The position numbers and the translations under genes are program-made. Source: ZC4RG20 sp963702105 (GTDB taxonomy: Bacteria > Pseudomonadota > Gammaproteobacteria > Steroidobacterales > Rariloculaceae). From it: a DNA stretch of 64,000 nt. Below are positions 14,359-22,417 of the stretch, one piece after another (the first letter of the stretch is position 1; every line of letters starts with the position of its first letter). The notes below the pieces were generated by a model. The model was given only the letters and a program-made list of their open reading frames with translations. It was not told the DNA's origin and made no database searches. The stretch is from assembly GCA_963702105.1 (NCBI GenBank), contig OY969712.1, forward strand, positions 1,984,001 to 2,048,000, given 5' to 3'.

Positions 14359-16315
14359 CCACGGCCTCTCTCTTTGCCTTGAGTAAATCGATGGTCGCCG
14401 TACCTGCAATCTGCGCCTCGGCGATCTCTGCCTTCAGCACGGCGTCGTAGTACTTGAATTGCAGGTCGCTGTCCTGCTTATACTTGTCCATTGCCGTGCG
14501 CAGTTGCTCGAGCTGTACGGCCTGCTGCATGAGGGCCTGCTGCTGCTCACGCGCCTGCTGCGCCTGCTGCCCTTTCGATTGCAGCGCCTTGCGCGCCTCG
14601 GGGGAGGCAGGATCGAGGTAATACTGCTCGGGGTTCGGAATCTCGGCCGCGCGCCCGAAGTCCATGAGCAGCTTGAAGAAGCCGTCAACGTCGACGAGCA
14701 CGTCCTCCATGCCGAGCTGGGCGAGCTGCATCTGGGTTTGCAGCATCTCGCGCAGCATCGCTACGCGCCGGGCACGCTCACCGGGGCTCATGCCGATTTT
14801 CACGGTAATCGTGTCGCGGGGGCCCCATTGGGCGGGAATCGGCTCGGCCCATTTGCCGTCATGCTTGATCGGCGTCGGCGCATCGAACCATTCTCTGAGG
14901 GTTGCGTGCGCGAGCAGGAACGTCCCGCGAATCAGCGAGGCGGCAACCGTCTTCGTCATCATCGCCGCGAGCTGCTCCATCACGGAGTAGGCGCGGTCGA
15001 TGCCCTGGGAGCCGGCGCGGTCGGAGAGCTGCGCGGAGGCGGTTGCAAGCTGAAGCGCCGCGCCCCCCATCTCGGCCCGCTCGGCTTTCACCTCCTGCTC
15101 GTTGGCCAAGATGCCGGGGGTCAAATCCTGCACCGTGAACGGCATCAGCGCCGCGCGCACGTCACCGACGCTCGCCTTGACACGGATGTTGCCGTTGGTG
15201 CGCCCGTCGGAGAGATCGTCGGCGTTGACCTTGCCCTCGAGATACGCCGTGCGGTTCTTCAGGCTCGTATTGATGGAGTCGAGCCGGCCGCGTTTCAACG
15301 CCGTATGCTCGTCCTGTGTCTGGCGCAGCTTGTCGTACAGGCTGATACCTGCGAAGCGGTTCGGATTCAGGAACACGATGCCGGAGACATAGGGGACGAG
15401 GGGCACGATGTCCTCCGCGAGCAGCGTCTCGCCCGAGACGCACACGCGATGCCGCTCGGCGATGCCGTCACCGTCAGCGTCATAGAGGACGTACATCTCG
15501 TACCACTCGACGGCGTCTTGGCTCGTGTCGACGCCTGCGAGCGGCGCAATCACGAACCCGCCGGGGTTACGGGCCGCGGTGTCGGGCTTGTAGTCCTGGC
15601 GGTAGGCTTGGAGCTGCGCGACCTTGTCTTTCGGGAAGCCCCGGGCGACAAGCTCGGAGCGCGAATCAATGTGCCGCTCGCCGCAGACCGGGATATCCTG
15701 CAAGTCTTGCCTGTCCCAGTCAGACCAGTAGAGAAAGTTGCCGACCTCGACGGACTCGCACTTGAACTCGCGCGTCGTCGCGACTTTGCGCAGCCGCGCA
15801 CTCCCCGTCTTCTCGTTGAAGTGCTCGACGCTGTGCTCAACGCCCGGCGAGGGCTGCGTCATGACCGAGAGCGCCTCGGGCGTCACGTTCTCATAGGTGC
15901 GGATCGTCGTGCGCGGGCGCTCCTCGACCCAGACCTTCATGATGCCGTTGCGCAGCAATAGCGCCTGCTTAATGGCGGAGGCGAGCTCGAGGAAGCCGTT
16001 GTTCGCCTTCATGACGAAGTAGCTGACGGCGTCAGACTCAAGCTTCGCCTGGTCCTCGTCCCCGCGCCCGTAAGCGTCAAACTCCGCGATACTGTCGGAC
16101 GAGAACGCGTCAAGCATCTGACTGAGATTCGCCTCGACCATCGAGGAGACATCCCCGGAGACGACCTGCGAGCGGCCGGCGACCTCATCGCCCCGCGGGC
16201 GCTGGAAGTAGTAGTCGTACGCGTCCTGGCGGTCGGAGGAAATCTTATCGCCCGCGTACCCGGCGCAGAGCCGAATCTGCTCGTTGACGCGCGCTACCAG
16301 CTCTGAGTCTTTCAA
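14300..16315 (-). CDS. Portal protein
   Basis: 671 residues. The start is TTG 16315, overlapping the terminase stop as TTGA. The N-terminal half has DAYDYYFQRPRGDEVAGRSQ and VVSGDVSSMVEANLSQMLDAF, typical of P22-class portals in small podoviruses, then NGFLELASAIKQALLLRNGIMKVW and GIVFLNPNRFAGISLYDKLR. The C-terminal 100 residues are a glutamine-rich coiled coil (QQAQQAREQQQALMQQAVQ), probably the barrel or its extension. It forms the dodecameric vertex for DNA entry and packaging. Length and order support a complete gene. Confidence 0.8.
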   Translation of the reverse strand: MKDSELVARVNEQIRLCAGYAGDKISSDRQDAYDYYFQRPRGDEVAGRSQVVSGDVSSMVEANLSQMLDAFSSDSIAEFDAYGRGDEDQAKLESDAVSYFVMKANNGFLELASAIKQALLLRNGIMKVWVEERPRTTIRTYENVTPEALSVMTQPSPGVEHSVEHFNEKTGSARLRKVATTREFKCESVEVGNFLYWSDWDRQDLQDIPVCGERHIDSRSELVARGFPKDKVAQLQAYRQDYKPDTAARNPGGFVIAPLAGVDTSQDAVEWYEMYVLYDADGDGIAERHRVCVSGETLLAEDIVPLVPYVSGIVFLNPNRFAGISLYDKLRQTQDEHTALKRGRLDSINTSLKNRTAYLEGKVNADDLSDGRTNGNIRVKASVGDVRAALMPFTVQDLTPGILANEQEVKAERAEMGGAALQLATASAQLSDRAGSQGIDRAYSVMEQLAAMMTKTVAASLIRGTFLLAHATLREWFDAPTPIKHDGKWAEPIPAQWGPRDTITVKIGMSPGERARRVAMLREMLQTQMQLAQLGMEDVLVDVDGFFKLLMDFGRAAEIPNPEQYYLDPASPEARKALQSKGQQAQQAREQQQALMQQAVQLEQLRTAMDKYKQDSDLQFKYYDAVLKAEIAEAQIAGTATIDLLKAKREAVDVGSVENGASEGARDSSAD

Positions 16316-17682
16316 ATCACTGTCCTGTCAATTTCGTCGTATCGCGGCGGGGCCCCCCAGCTCACTGAAGTGAGCTCGTGCCCGAGGGCGTAGTAGCGCA
16401 GGGCATCGGCCCAGTGCGACTCCCACGAATGCACGGGGGTGCGGCTGAATACGCCGTTGCGGGTCTTGCTCGTGCGGTAGCCGCCGAGGGCATCGATCAG
16501 CACGCGGTTGTTCCCCTCGGGGGCCCAGGGCCTGACGGCGTTATCGACCCAAAGCGTCGGAAGCATCTGGCGCACGGCCTGAATGCCCGTCTGCACCTTC
16601 AGCATGTCGATGATCTCGACCTCGGCCTCGCCCGCCAGTTGCTCGAACTGCTGCGCGTCGGTGAGGCCCGTCTGCACCGAGCCCTTGTTCGCGTCGTGCG
16701 GCAGCACGTGCTTATCGACCTTCCATGGGAAAGTCAGCTCGATATCGTCGAGCGCGTCGGCGTACTTGGTGAATTGCCAGCTCCGGCTGCCGATGCACCG
16801 ATGGGCGTTCCCGTTCTTCTGTAAGAACAGACACACGAGCTCGTCCGAGAAACCGATATCCCAAGCTGCGATGACGGGACGCTGCGGATCATGATCGACC
16901 TGCGCCACGCGGCCCTCGCGGAGCATGTCGGCCATCTCCCGGCCGTAGTAGGAGCCGGTATAGACGGCGTTCCAGTCGCAGTAGAACTCCCGCCGAATGT
17001 CGGCGTCAGAGAGCCCGTCCTCGATCTTCGCCTGCTCGACATCGGCCGCGGAGACGAGCGGATTGCCCTGCGCGTCGGTCGTGTCGGCGATTGTCAGGTA
17101 CTCGACGTGCCAGATATCCGGATTCGCCTGCGCGACTTGGTACAGGTCATAGAAATGGTTCTTACCGTTGGGCGTCGAGATGAACATGGCCCAGCCGCCG
17201 TTCTCTCTCAGGATCGGCGCGACAATCGAGGTCCAACTCATTGGATCTGCGAACGCGTACTCGCTGAACACGACCCCGAGGGGATTGCCGCCTCGCAGGG
17301 CGTTGTAGTTGTCGGAGCCGAGGCACTTCCAGAGCGAGCCATTCGTGAATTCGATCTCCATCGTGTGCTCGCGGGTCGCGCAGCGTAGAGCCTGCGGGAA
17401 GGCCTGATCGATGAAGCGCCGCCCGTCCGACTTATCCATGCCCTTCCAGATGGCGTTCCGGTTCGAGCGCTCGGTCGGGAAAATGTGCTGGTAGAGCCCG
17501 ACTCGCATCTGTGCGGCAATCGCCGCGAGGTTGAGCCCGATCTGATCCTTACCGGCCCGGCGGTGGACGACGATGCAGAATCGGCGCTTGCCTGCCTTGT
17601 AGGCCTTCAGGACGCGGGCTTGCCAGGGGCGTGGGACCCACGCATGCGGCAGCTTGATGGGGCGGGCGCGCTTGGCCGTCAT
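16312..17682 (-). CDS. Terminase large subunit
   Basis: 456 residues; ATG 17682 overlaps the small-subunit stop (ATGA), so longer upstream frames are not needed. ATPase motifs: HRRAGKDQIGLN as the Walker A loop and LGVVFSEYAF as the Walker B region, with FISTPNGKNHFYDLY as the coupling segment. Nuclease residues: D in VIAAWDIGFSDEL and D in WADALRYY. It cuts and pumps phage DNA. No frameshift or truncation was seen. Confidence 0.9.
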   Translation of the reverse strand: MTAKRARPIKLPHAWVPRPWQARVLKAYKAGKRRFCIVVHRRAGKDQIGLNLAAIAAQMRVGLYQHIFPTERSNRNAIWKGMDKSDGRRFIDQAFPQALRCATREHTMEIEFTNGSLWKCLGSDNYNALRGGNPLGVVFSEYAFADPMSWTSIVAPILRENGGWAMFISTPNGKNHFYDLYQVAQANPDIWHVEYLTIADTTDAQGNPLVSAADVEQAKIEDGLSDADIRREFYCDWNAVYTGSYYGREMADMLREGRVAQVDHDPQRPVIAAWDIGFSDELVCLFLQKNGNAHRCIGSRSWQFTKYADALDDIELTFPWKVDKHVLPHDANKGSVQTGLTDAQQFEQLAGEAEVEIIDMLKVQTGIQAVRQMLPTLWVDNAVRPWAPEGNNRVLIDALGGYRTSKTRNGVFSRTPVHSWESHWADALRYYALGHELTSVSWGAPPRYDEIDRTVI

Positions 17683-18017
17683 TCCGCTTCCCCGAAGTCT
17701 ATGTCGACCTCCTGCTCGCGCCGTGGGCCGCCGGCGAGCGGCCGGCCGGGGCCGGCGGGGCCGGCGCTTGCGCTCGAACGCGGCCCCATGGCCTTGAACA
17801 GGGTGTAGAAGCCCTTCGGGTCTTTGCGCCCCCACTTGACCAGTCCCTCGAGGCCGCCGAGGCGGTTGAAAGCCTCGAAAAAAATCTCGCGGACCGTGGT
17901 ATTTGCCAGATCGATATCGGGGACGAGCTGTTTCCCGGGTTTGCGCCCGGCGCGGGACTTGCGGGGGGTGCCGTCGAGTTTCAGGCCGTAGGGGGCGGGG
18001 ATTTTTTCGGATTGCAT
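17679..18017 (-). CDS. Putative terminase small subunit
   Basis: 112 residues, the first gene of the late operon and directly upstream of the large subunit. The N-terminus is basic (PRKSRAGRKPGKQ), followed by VREIFFEAFNRLGGLEGLVKW and DPKGFYTLFKAMGP, a helical pattern seen in small terminase-like DNA-binding proteins. The tail (PRREQEVDIDFGEAE) is acidic and may contact the large subunit. Start ATG 18017 has only a weak distant GAGG. Assignment relies mostly on position. Confidence 0.6.
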   Translation of the reverse strand: MQSEKIPAPYGLKLDGTPRKSRAGRKPGKQLVPDIDLANTTVREIFFEAFNRLGGLEGLVKWGRKDPKGFYTLFKAMGPRSSASAGPAGPGRPLAGGPRREQEVDIDFGEAE

Positions 18018-18250
18018 CAGGGATTTGCGACCTCACACGGGGCGGGGGGCCCCGAACGCGCAACACGCGGTGATTTACCCCCTCCCGGCCGCGTCCGTGC
18101 AGCCTGGAGCGTGCCCGGCGGCACGCGGGGCCGAGCTCTCCCGGGACTAGGGAGCGCTCCTGCCTTCTAGATCAATGACTTAGGGGGGCGCTGTCTGAGA
18201 TTTGCCCCACGCGGACTGCGCGTAATCGGTGTTCTGTCAAGTCGAGGGGC
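18018..18250. other. Phage right-end non-coding region before late operon
   Basis: No gene is seen. It must contain the leftward late promoter: TTGACA occurs on the minus strand at 18240-18235, but no good -10 follows at 16-19 bases. It also holds a CTCCC/GGGAG stem (18138-18154), a palindrome GGAGCGCTCC, and a GTCTGA motif at 18193-18198. Activation by a phage factor is possible. Confidence 0.4.
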
Positions 18251-18280
18251 TTGACCGGCGTTATGCAGACAGGCTATACA
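18251..18280 (+). promoter_or_regulatory. Sigma70-like promoter with dif centre as its -10
   Basis: TTGACC (18251-18256) is followed after 18 bases by TATACA (18275-18280), which is also the dif central region. It points rightward. In the prophage it reads out into host DNA toward the exported protein gene at 18419. In the circular phage it would read across the rejoined att site to the HTH-like gene now at 801. At attL the same -10 has no correctly spaced -35 (TTGCCA at 690-695 is 13 bases away). Function inferred from sequence. Confidence 0.5.
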
Positions 18281-18309
18281 TTATGCGCACTATAGGTGGC
18301 CCGGGCGGA
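18275..18309. repeat. attR, right 35-bp direct repeat
   Basis: Identical to 709-743. The 11 bases left of the central region (18264-18274, TGCAGACAGGC) are the phage-side half and match the XerD arm only at three central positions. The phage attachment site therefore has a good XerC arm and a poor XerD arm, as expected for elements that exploit XerCD without themselves making a second perfect dif. The host sequence continues at 18310. Confidence 0.92.
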
Positions 18310-18418
18310 TTTCGTCGACATTTCTTACACTTCTTGAGCGCAGTGATTAAGTAACGTCCCTAACTTATTGTTTCAGCCGGCCTCCGGGCGGTGGCATACG
18401 ACTTGCTTAGCGGCCGGC

Positions 18419-18979
18419 ATGCGCACGAAAAAATGCTTCGCGATTTGGGCCCTGGGTCTGTTCCTCGCCGCTTCGGCCGCGGCGCAGGCTCAGGATTGGA
18501 GCGTCATCGTCAACGGCAAGGCCATCCACCTCAACTCGTCCAAGAACTGGAACGAGGACAACTACGGGCTCGGACTCGAGCGCGAAGTCGAAGGCGCCTC
18601 GCCCTGGGTGCGGCTCGAGCTCCTCAACGGATTCCTCGACAGCGCCGACCACATGTCCTACATGGCCGGCGGCGGGCTCATGCGGCGCTTCCGCTTTCCC
18701 TCGCTGATGCCGAATCTGCACGTAGACATCGGCGCCGTGGGCTTCGTCATGACGCGCGCGGACGTGAACAACAACCGGCCGTTCCCGGGCGCGCTGCCGG
18801 CTTTGACGATCGGCACGCGTAAGGTCGCGCTCAACATGACCTACATGCCGGGCGCCGTCATGGAGGCGACCACGCACGTTTACCGCGACGACCCGACCGT
18901 GAGCGGCATCTTCTTCCTGCAGCTCAAGCTGGATCCGAGCCTTCTCGGCCTCGGGAGCCGCCGCACGGGCTCATTCTAG
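18419..18979 (+). CDS. Exported barrel-like protein of unknown function
   Basis: 186 residues. A signal peptide is clear (MRTKKCFAIWALGLFLAASA, cut after AQA). The mature part has strand-like stretches with aromatic residues (WSVIVNGKAIHL, NYGLGLEREVEG, SYMAGGGLMRRFRF, GIFFLQLKLDP), suggesting a small outer-membrane barrel of PagP-like general shape. No PagP catalytic residues were recognised. It is the first host gene right of the prophage and may receive readthrough from the att promoter. The family is not known to me. Confidence 0.6.
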   Translation: MRTKKCFAIWALGLFLAASAAAQAQDWSVIVNGKAIHLNSSKNWNEDNYGLGLEREVEGASPWVRLELLNGFLDSADHMSYMAGGGLMRRFRFPSLMPNLHVDIGAVGFVMTRADVNNNRPFPGALPALTIGTRKVALNMTYMPGAVMEATTHVYRDDPTVSGIFFLQLKLDPSLLGLGSRRTGSF

Positions 18980-19181
18980 GGACTTGCCAGGGGCTCGTCG
19001 GGCTCGTCGGGAACCCGCGCGAGAAGCCTGTGGCGGCCCCGGGGTCGGCCGCACGGGCCCCGCGGCTGTGCTATCTTGGCGGCCGTGAAGGAAACCTGCG
19101 CTCTTAATCGGCATCCAAAGTAAGAAGCGCCAGCAGGCGGGCGAAAGCTCGGCCGCCCGCGTGCATTATGAGGAGCCCGAC

Positions 19182-19955
19182 ATGCGTGTATCGCCGTCCC
19201 GGAAGCAGTTTGCCGCCTTTGCTCTGAGTCTTCTCGCGGGGTTGACCTACGCGAATGCGAGCCGCGCGGACCTGTTCGTGTCCCGCAAGGAAATCGACCG
19301 CGAATCGGAGGTCCAGTGGCTGGATCTCAAGAAGCACACGCCCAAGTCGCCGCCCCAGGTGCAGCGCTACGTGCAGTGCGTGACGGACGATCTCATCAAG
19401 GTGTTGCCCGAGCAGTTCCAGAAGCTCGACTGGGAAATCCAGGTCTTCGACAGCGGCGAGCTCAACGCCTTCGCGATGCCGGGCGGCAAGGTCGGCGTTT
19501 ATAGCGGCATTCTCAGGGTCGCCGACACTCCGGACGCGCTCGCCGCCGTGCTGGGCCACGAAATCGCTCACCTGACGCAGGACCACGTCTACAAGCGCGC
19601 GCGCAAGGAGTCGCGCAACGAGGTGTTCGACATCCTCGGCAGCGCTGCCGGCATCGGCGACGTGGCTTCCACGGGTACGACGCTGCTGCTGAGCCTGCCG
19701 TACGACCGCAAGCAGGAAAGCCAGGCGGATCTCGTCGGCCTCAATTACATGGCGAAGGCCGGCTTCGACCCGCGCGCATCGATCAACCTCTGGAAGAACA
19801 TGATGGCCCAGAACAAGGGCGCCCCGCCCGAGTTCCTCTCCAATCACCCTGCCGACGACCGTCGGCTCGACGACCTCATCAAGCACCTCGCGCCCGCGCT
19901 CGTCGAATACAACAAGGCCCGAGGGGCCGGCCATCGCCCGAGCTGCCATATGTAG
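19182..19955 (+). CDS. M48-family periplasmic metalloprotease
   Basis: 257 residues. ATG 19182 is preceded by AGGAG at 19171-19175; an upstream GTG (19161) is less likely. There is a signal peptide (FAAFALSLLAGLTYANASRA), then the zinc motif HEIAH in VLGHEIAHLTQDHV, and a third ligand region in ESQADLVGLNYMAKAGFDP. A C-terminal SNHPADDRRLDDL is the usual end of this group. It resembles LoiP/YcaL-type quality-control proteases of the cell envelope. No neighbouring partner gene is obvious. Confidence 0.85.
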   Translation: MRVSPSRKQFAAFALSLLAGLTYANASRADLFVSRKEIDRESEVQWLDLKKHTPKSPPQVQRYVQCVTDDLIKVLPEQFQKLDWEIQVFDSGELNAFAMPGGKVGVYSGILRVADTPDALAAVLGHEIAHLTQDHVYKRARKESRNEVFDILGSAAGIGDVASTGTTLLLSLPYDRKQESQADLVGLNYMAKAGFDPRASINLWKNMMAQNKGAPPEFLSNHPADDRRLDDLIKHLAPALVEYNKARGAGHRPSCHM

Positions 19956-20030
19956 CCGCGTGTAGCCGCGGCTCGGCCGGCCGACTCGCGGCCGGCACCA
20001 CACGACAGGGCGCCCACACGACAGGGCGCC

Positions 20031-20786
20031 CTATTTGCTCGGTACGGAAGCCGGCGCGCTGCCGCCGGCTGCGGCCGGGGGTTCGGCCGGTGATGCCGCC
20101 GGGGAACCCGCCGGTGACGAGCCCGCGGAGGCGCCTGCCGAGGCCCCGGCGGGTGCGCCGGCGGACGACGAGGCGGGGGCCGGCGATTCGGTCGGAGGTT
20201 CGGCCGGCGGCGGGCCGCCCGCTTGCCCGGCCGGGACCTGGAGCCGGCCCCTCATGGGCGGCGGCGGCGGTGCGATGCCGGCCTTGACGCGCATCTCCAC
20301 GAGCTGGTCGTCGTTGATCGAGCGGATGTCGACGATCCGGCAGGCGTCAACGTCGCCGAGCGGATCGAACGGGCTCGGTCCCGGCCCGGCGCCGAAGCCT
20401 CCGAGCGGCGTGTGCCCGGCGAGCGGATCGAGAACGCTTCCCTGCGGCTCGAGGATGCCCGAGTACAGATACAGATTCGGCGTGCCGCGGCAGACCTTGC
20501 CCGTGAGCCCGCCCGTCGCGGCGCCCAGCACGCCCCCTTGGATCAACGCCACGTGCGGGCCCAGGGCCGCGTCGCAGCGCAGCCCGTCGAAGCGGACCAC
20601 GAATGGGCATCGCAGGGGACCGACATAGAAGACGGCCGTCGAGCCGTCGATGGCTTCGACACCCCGCACGTCGCGCTGATAGAAGCAGTCGTCGTTCCTG
20701 CACGAAGCGACGGGCTCGGTGGGCGTCGTCGGAGCCGTGGCGCAGCCCGCGACGCCGAGGACCGCGATGCCGGCGATGAGTCTCAT
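20031..20786 (-). CDS. DUF6491-like lipoprotein with Ala/Pro-rich tail
   Basis: 251 residues. A lipobox (VAGC in LIAGIAVLGVAGCATA) marks a lipoprotein. The folded part has CRNDDCFYQRDVRGVEAIDG and CPFVVRFDGLRCDAALGP, then VDACRIVDIRSIND, with paired cysteines; this pattern matches small lipoproteins now called DUF6491. The last 70 residues are low complexity (PAGQAGGPPPAEPPTESPAP and repeats of GASAG), probably an extended linker into the cell wall. Function is unknown. Confidence 0.7.
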   Translation of the reverse strand: MRLIAGIAVLGVAGCATAPTTPTEPVASCRNDDCFYQRDVRGVEAIDGSTAVFYVGPLRCPFVVRFDGLRCDAALGPHVALIQGGVLGAATGGLTGKVCRGTPNLYLYSGILEPQGSVLDPLAGHTPLGGFGAGPGPSPFDPLGDVDACRIVDIRSINDDQLVEMRVKAGIAPPPPPMRGRLQVPAGQAGGPPPAEPPTESPAPASSSAGAPAGASAGASAGSSPAGSPAASPAEPPAAAGGSAPASVPSK

Positions 20787-20822
20787 CTGAATTTCTCGAC
20801 TGCGCCGCCGGGCGCCGGCCCG

Positions 20823-21761
20823 TCAGGCCGGCGCCGAGGCCAGCCTTTCGCGCACGGCCACGGCAACGTCGGGGTGATCGCAAAACACACCGTCCACAAG
20901 GGGAAAGTATGCCGCAAGCAGCGCCTCGAGGCTCGTGATTTCTGCGGGAACACGTTCGCGCCTGAATGTATAGGTATGCAGCCCGAGGCCGGTCCTGGCG
21001 AGCGCCTCGAGCCAGGGCGCGGGCCGTACGCTCCCGCCGGCTTCGGGCGTCGCGATGCGCGAGAACGACGGTGCGACGACGTCGGCATAGGCCGCCGTGC
21101 GGGCGAGGCCCTCGGGCGTCAGCAGGGCTTCGGCCTGCGGCCCCGATTCGACGAGCTGGACGAGCTTGAGCCGCGTGCCGAGCTCGCCGCGGCAGCGCTC
21201 GAGCTCGGCCGCGTCGAAGCATTGCACGAACGCCGGATCCTCGGCCTCCGCGTACCCTGCGGCCTCGAGCGCCCCGAGCAGCCGCGCGGCGAGGTCGATG
21301 CCGTGGGCACGATGCCAGTCCGGCCGCTTGATCTCGGGGTATATGCCGACCGCGCGGCCCGTGACCCGGTTCAGCTCCCGAATCAGGCGCAGCTCCTCGT
21401 CGAGCGTCACGATGCGGAAAGTCATGCCGCCATCCGCGAAACGCTCGGGATACAACGGCTCATGCGTGCCGGGCCGCCGCCGTTCGCACACAGATAGGCG
21501 CGCGAGCTCGGCCACGTCGAAATCGATGGCGTAGAACCGGCCGTCGGGACGCCGGCGGGCCGGAAAGCGCGCGGCCACGTCCGTCACATCGTCGAGGAAG
21601 ATGTCGTGCAGTACGAGCAGCGTGCCGTCGCGCGCGGCGACCACGTCCTGCTCCAGGTAATCGGCGCCCTGACCGTAGGCCAGTACCTTCGCTTCGCGCG
21701 TGTGCTCCGGGAAATAGGCGCTGGCGCCGCGGTGCGCGATGACGAGCTTCTGGCTGCTCAT
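20823..21761 (-). CDS. glpQ: Glycerophosphodiester phosphodiesterase, GlpQ type
   Basis: 312 residues. Catalytic and metal residues are visible: HRGASAYFPEHT, YLEQDVVAARDGTLLVLHD, and GIYPEIKRP. The insert RFPARRRPDGRFYAIDF is specific to the GlpQ branch, with QCFDAAELERCRGELG and VFCDHPDV later. It hydrolyses glycerophosphodiesters to glycerol-3-phosphate and an alcohol. E. coli GlpQ has a signal peptide; here the ATG directly precedes SSQKLVIAHRG, so the enzyme is likely cytoplasmic. No glpT neighbour is present. Confidence 0.88.
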   Translation of the reverse strand: MSSQKLVIAHRGASAYFPEHTREAKVLAYGQGADYLEQDVVAARDGTLLVLHDIFLDDVTDVAARFPARRRPDGRFYAIDFDVAELARLSVCERRRPGTHEPLYPERFADGGMTFRIVTLDEELRLIRELNRVTGRAVGIYPEIKRPDWHRAHGIDLAARLLGALEAAGYAEAEDPAFVQCFDAAELERCRGELGTRLKLVQLVESGPQAEALLTPEGLARTAAYADVVAPSFSRIATPEAGGSVRPAPWLEALARTGLGLHTYTFRRERVPAEITSLEALLAAYFPLVDGVFCDHPDVAVAVRERLASAPA

Positions 21762-21834
21762 GGAACGTCCGCGCGGACCTCGCGAAGGGGACTTTCGAGG
21801 CGGATTCGAGAGGGCACTCCCGGAGATCGGGCCC

Positions 21835-22293
21835 CTATTCCGGCATCTCGAACTCGATGACGTCCCAGCGCGTCGTATCTTCGTGACGCGCCTGGCGGCG
21901 CAGCGCGTCGGCCATGGAGCGCTCGTTCCAGCCCACGACCTCGGCGGCGCGCCGGGCCACCTCGTCCGGCACCTTGGCGGTGCCGCCGAAAGGCTCGAGC
22001 GCCACGATCGGCAGATCGAGCGCCTGGGCCGCATCCATCTCGTACGTGATCCAGTCCCGGTTCTCCGCGAACAGCGAGCTCAGCACGATGACGGCCTCGG
22101 CCTTCTTGATCTGCGCGAGCAGTGCGTCGCGCAGGGCCTCCTTGCCGCCGGCCGCCGGCACGTCGTTCGGATCGCTGCAGTTCAGGTAGAAGAAGTTGGA
22201 CGCCGTCTCGAGGTACTCGAAGACGCGGTGGTAGTCCGGATGCTGCCCGAAAGCATGGGTGACGAACACGCGAATGGGGTTGCGTTCCGACAT
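21835..22293 (-). CDS. TIR-like (ThsB/DUF1863-type) protein
   Basis: 152 residues. The N-terminus IRVFVTHAFGQHPDYHRVFEY and the core KKAEAVIVLSSLFAEN-RDWITYEMDAA have the order of a TIR-like fold, with candidate catalytic glutamate E85 after W81. This is the MTH538/DUF1863 branch to which Thoeris ThsB belongs, in which infection-triggered proteins make cyclic ADP-ribose signals. No ThsA-like effector or other defence gene is adjacent; neighbours are glpQ and an EEP protein. It may be a lone signalling domain with a housekeeping role. The call to TIR-like is fairly secure; its function is not. Confidence 0.7.
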   Translation of the reverse strand: MSERNPIRVFVTHAFGQHPDYHRVFEYLETASNFFYLNCSDPNDVPAAGGKEALRDALLAQIKKAEAVIVLSSLFAENRDWITYEMDAAQALDLPIVALEPFGGTAKVPDEVARRAAEVVGWNERSMADALRRQARHEDTTRWDVIEFEMPE

Positions 22294-22417
22294 CGCTGGC
22301 GACCTTCACAGGCGGTGTTGGCCGAGACCCTACTCCCGGCCCGCGAAGTTTGCAACGAACCCCGTCGAGCAACCGGATCGACACTCAAATGCCGCCGCGC
22401 TTAGGTACACTACGGGA

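Noticed and set aside
20035..20628. Plus-strand frame opposite the DUF6491-like lipoprotein
   Set aside because: It is the shadow of a low-complexity GC-rich gene with a clear lipobox on the other strand.
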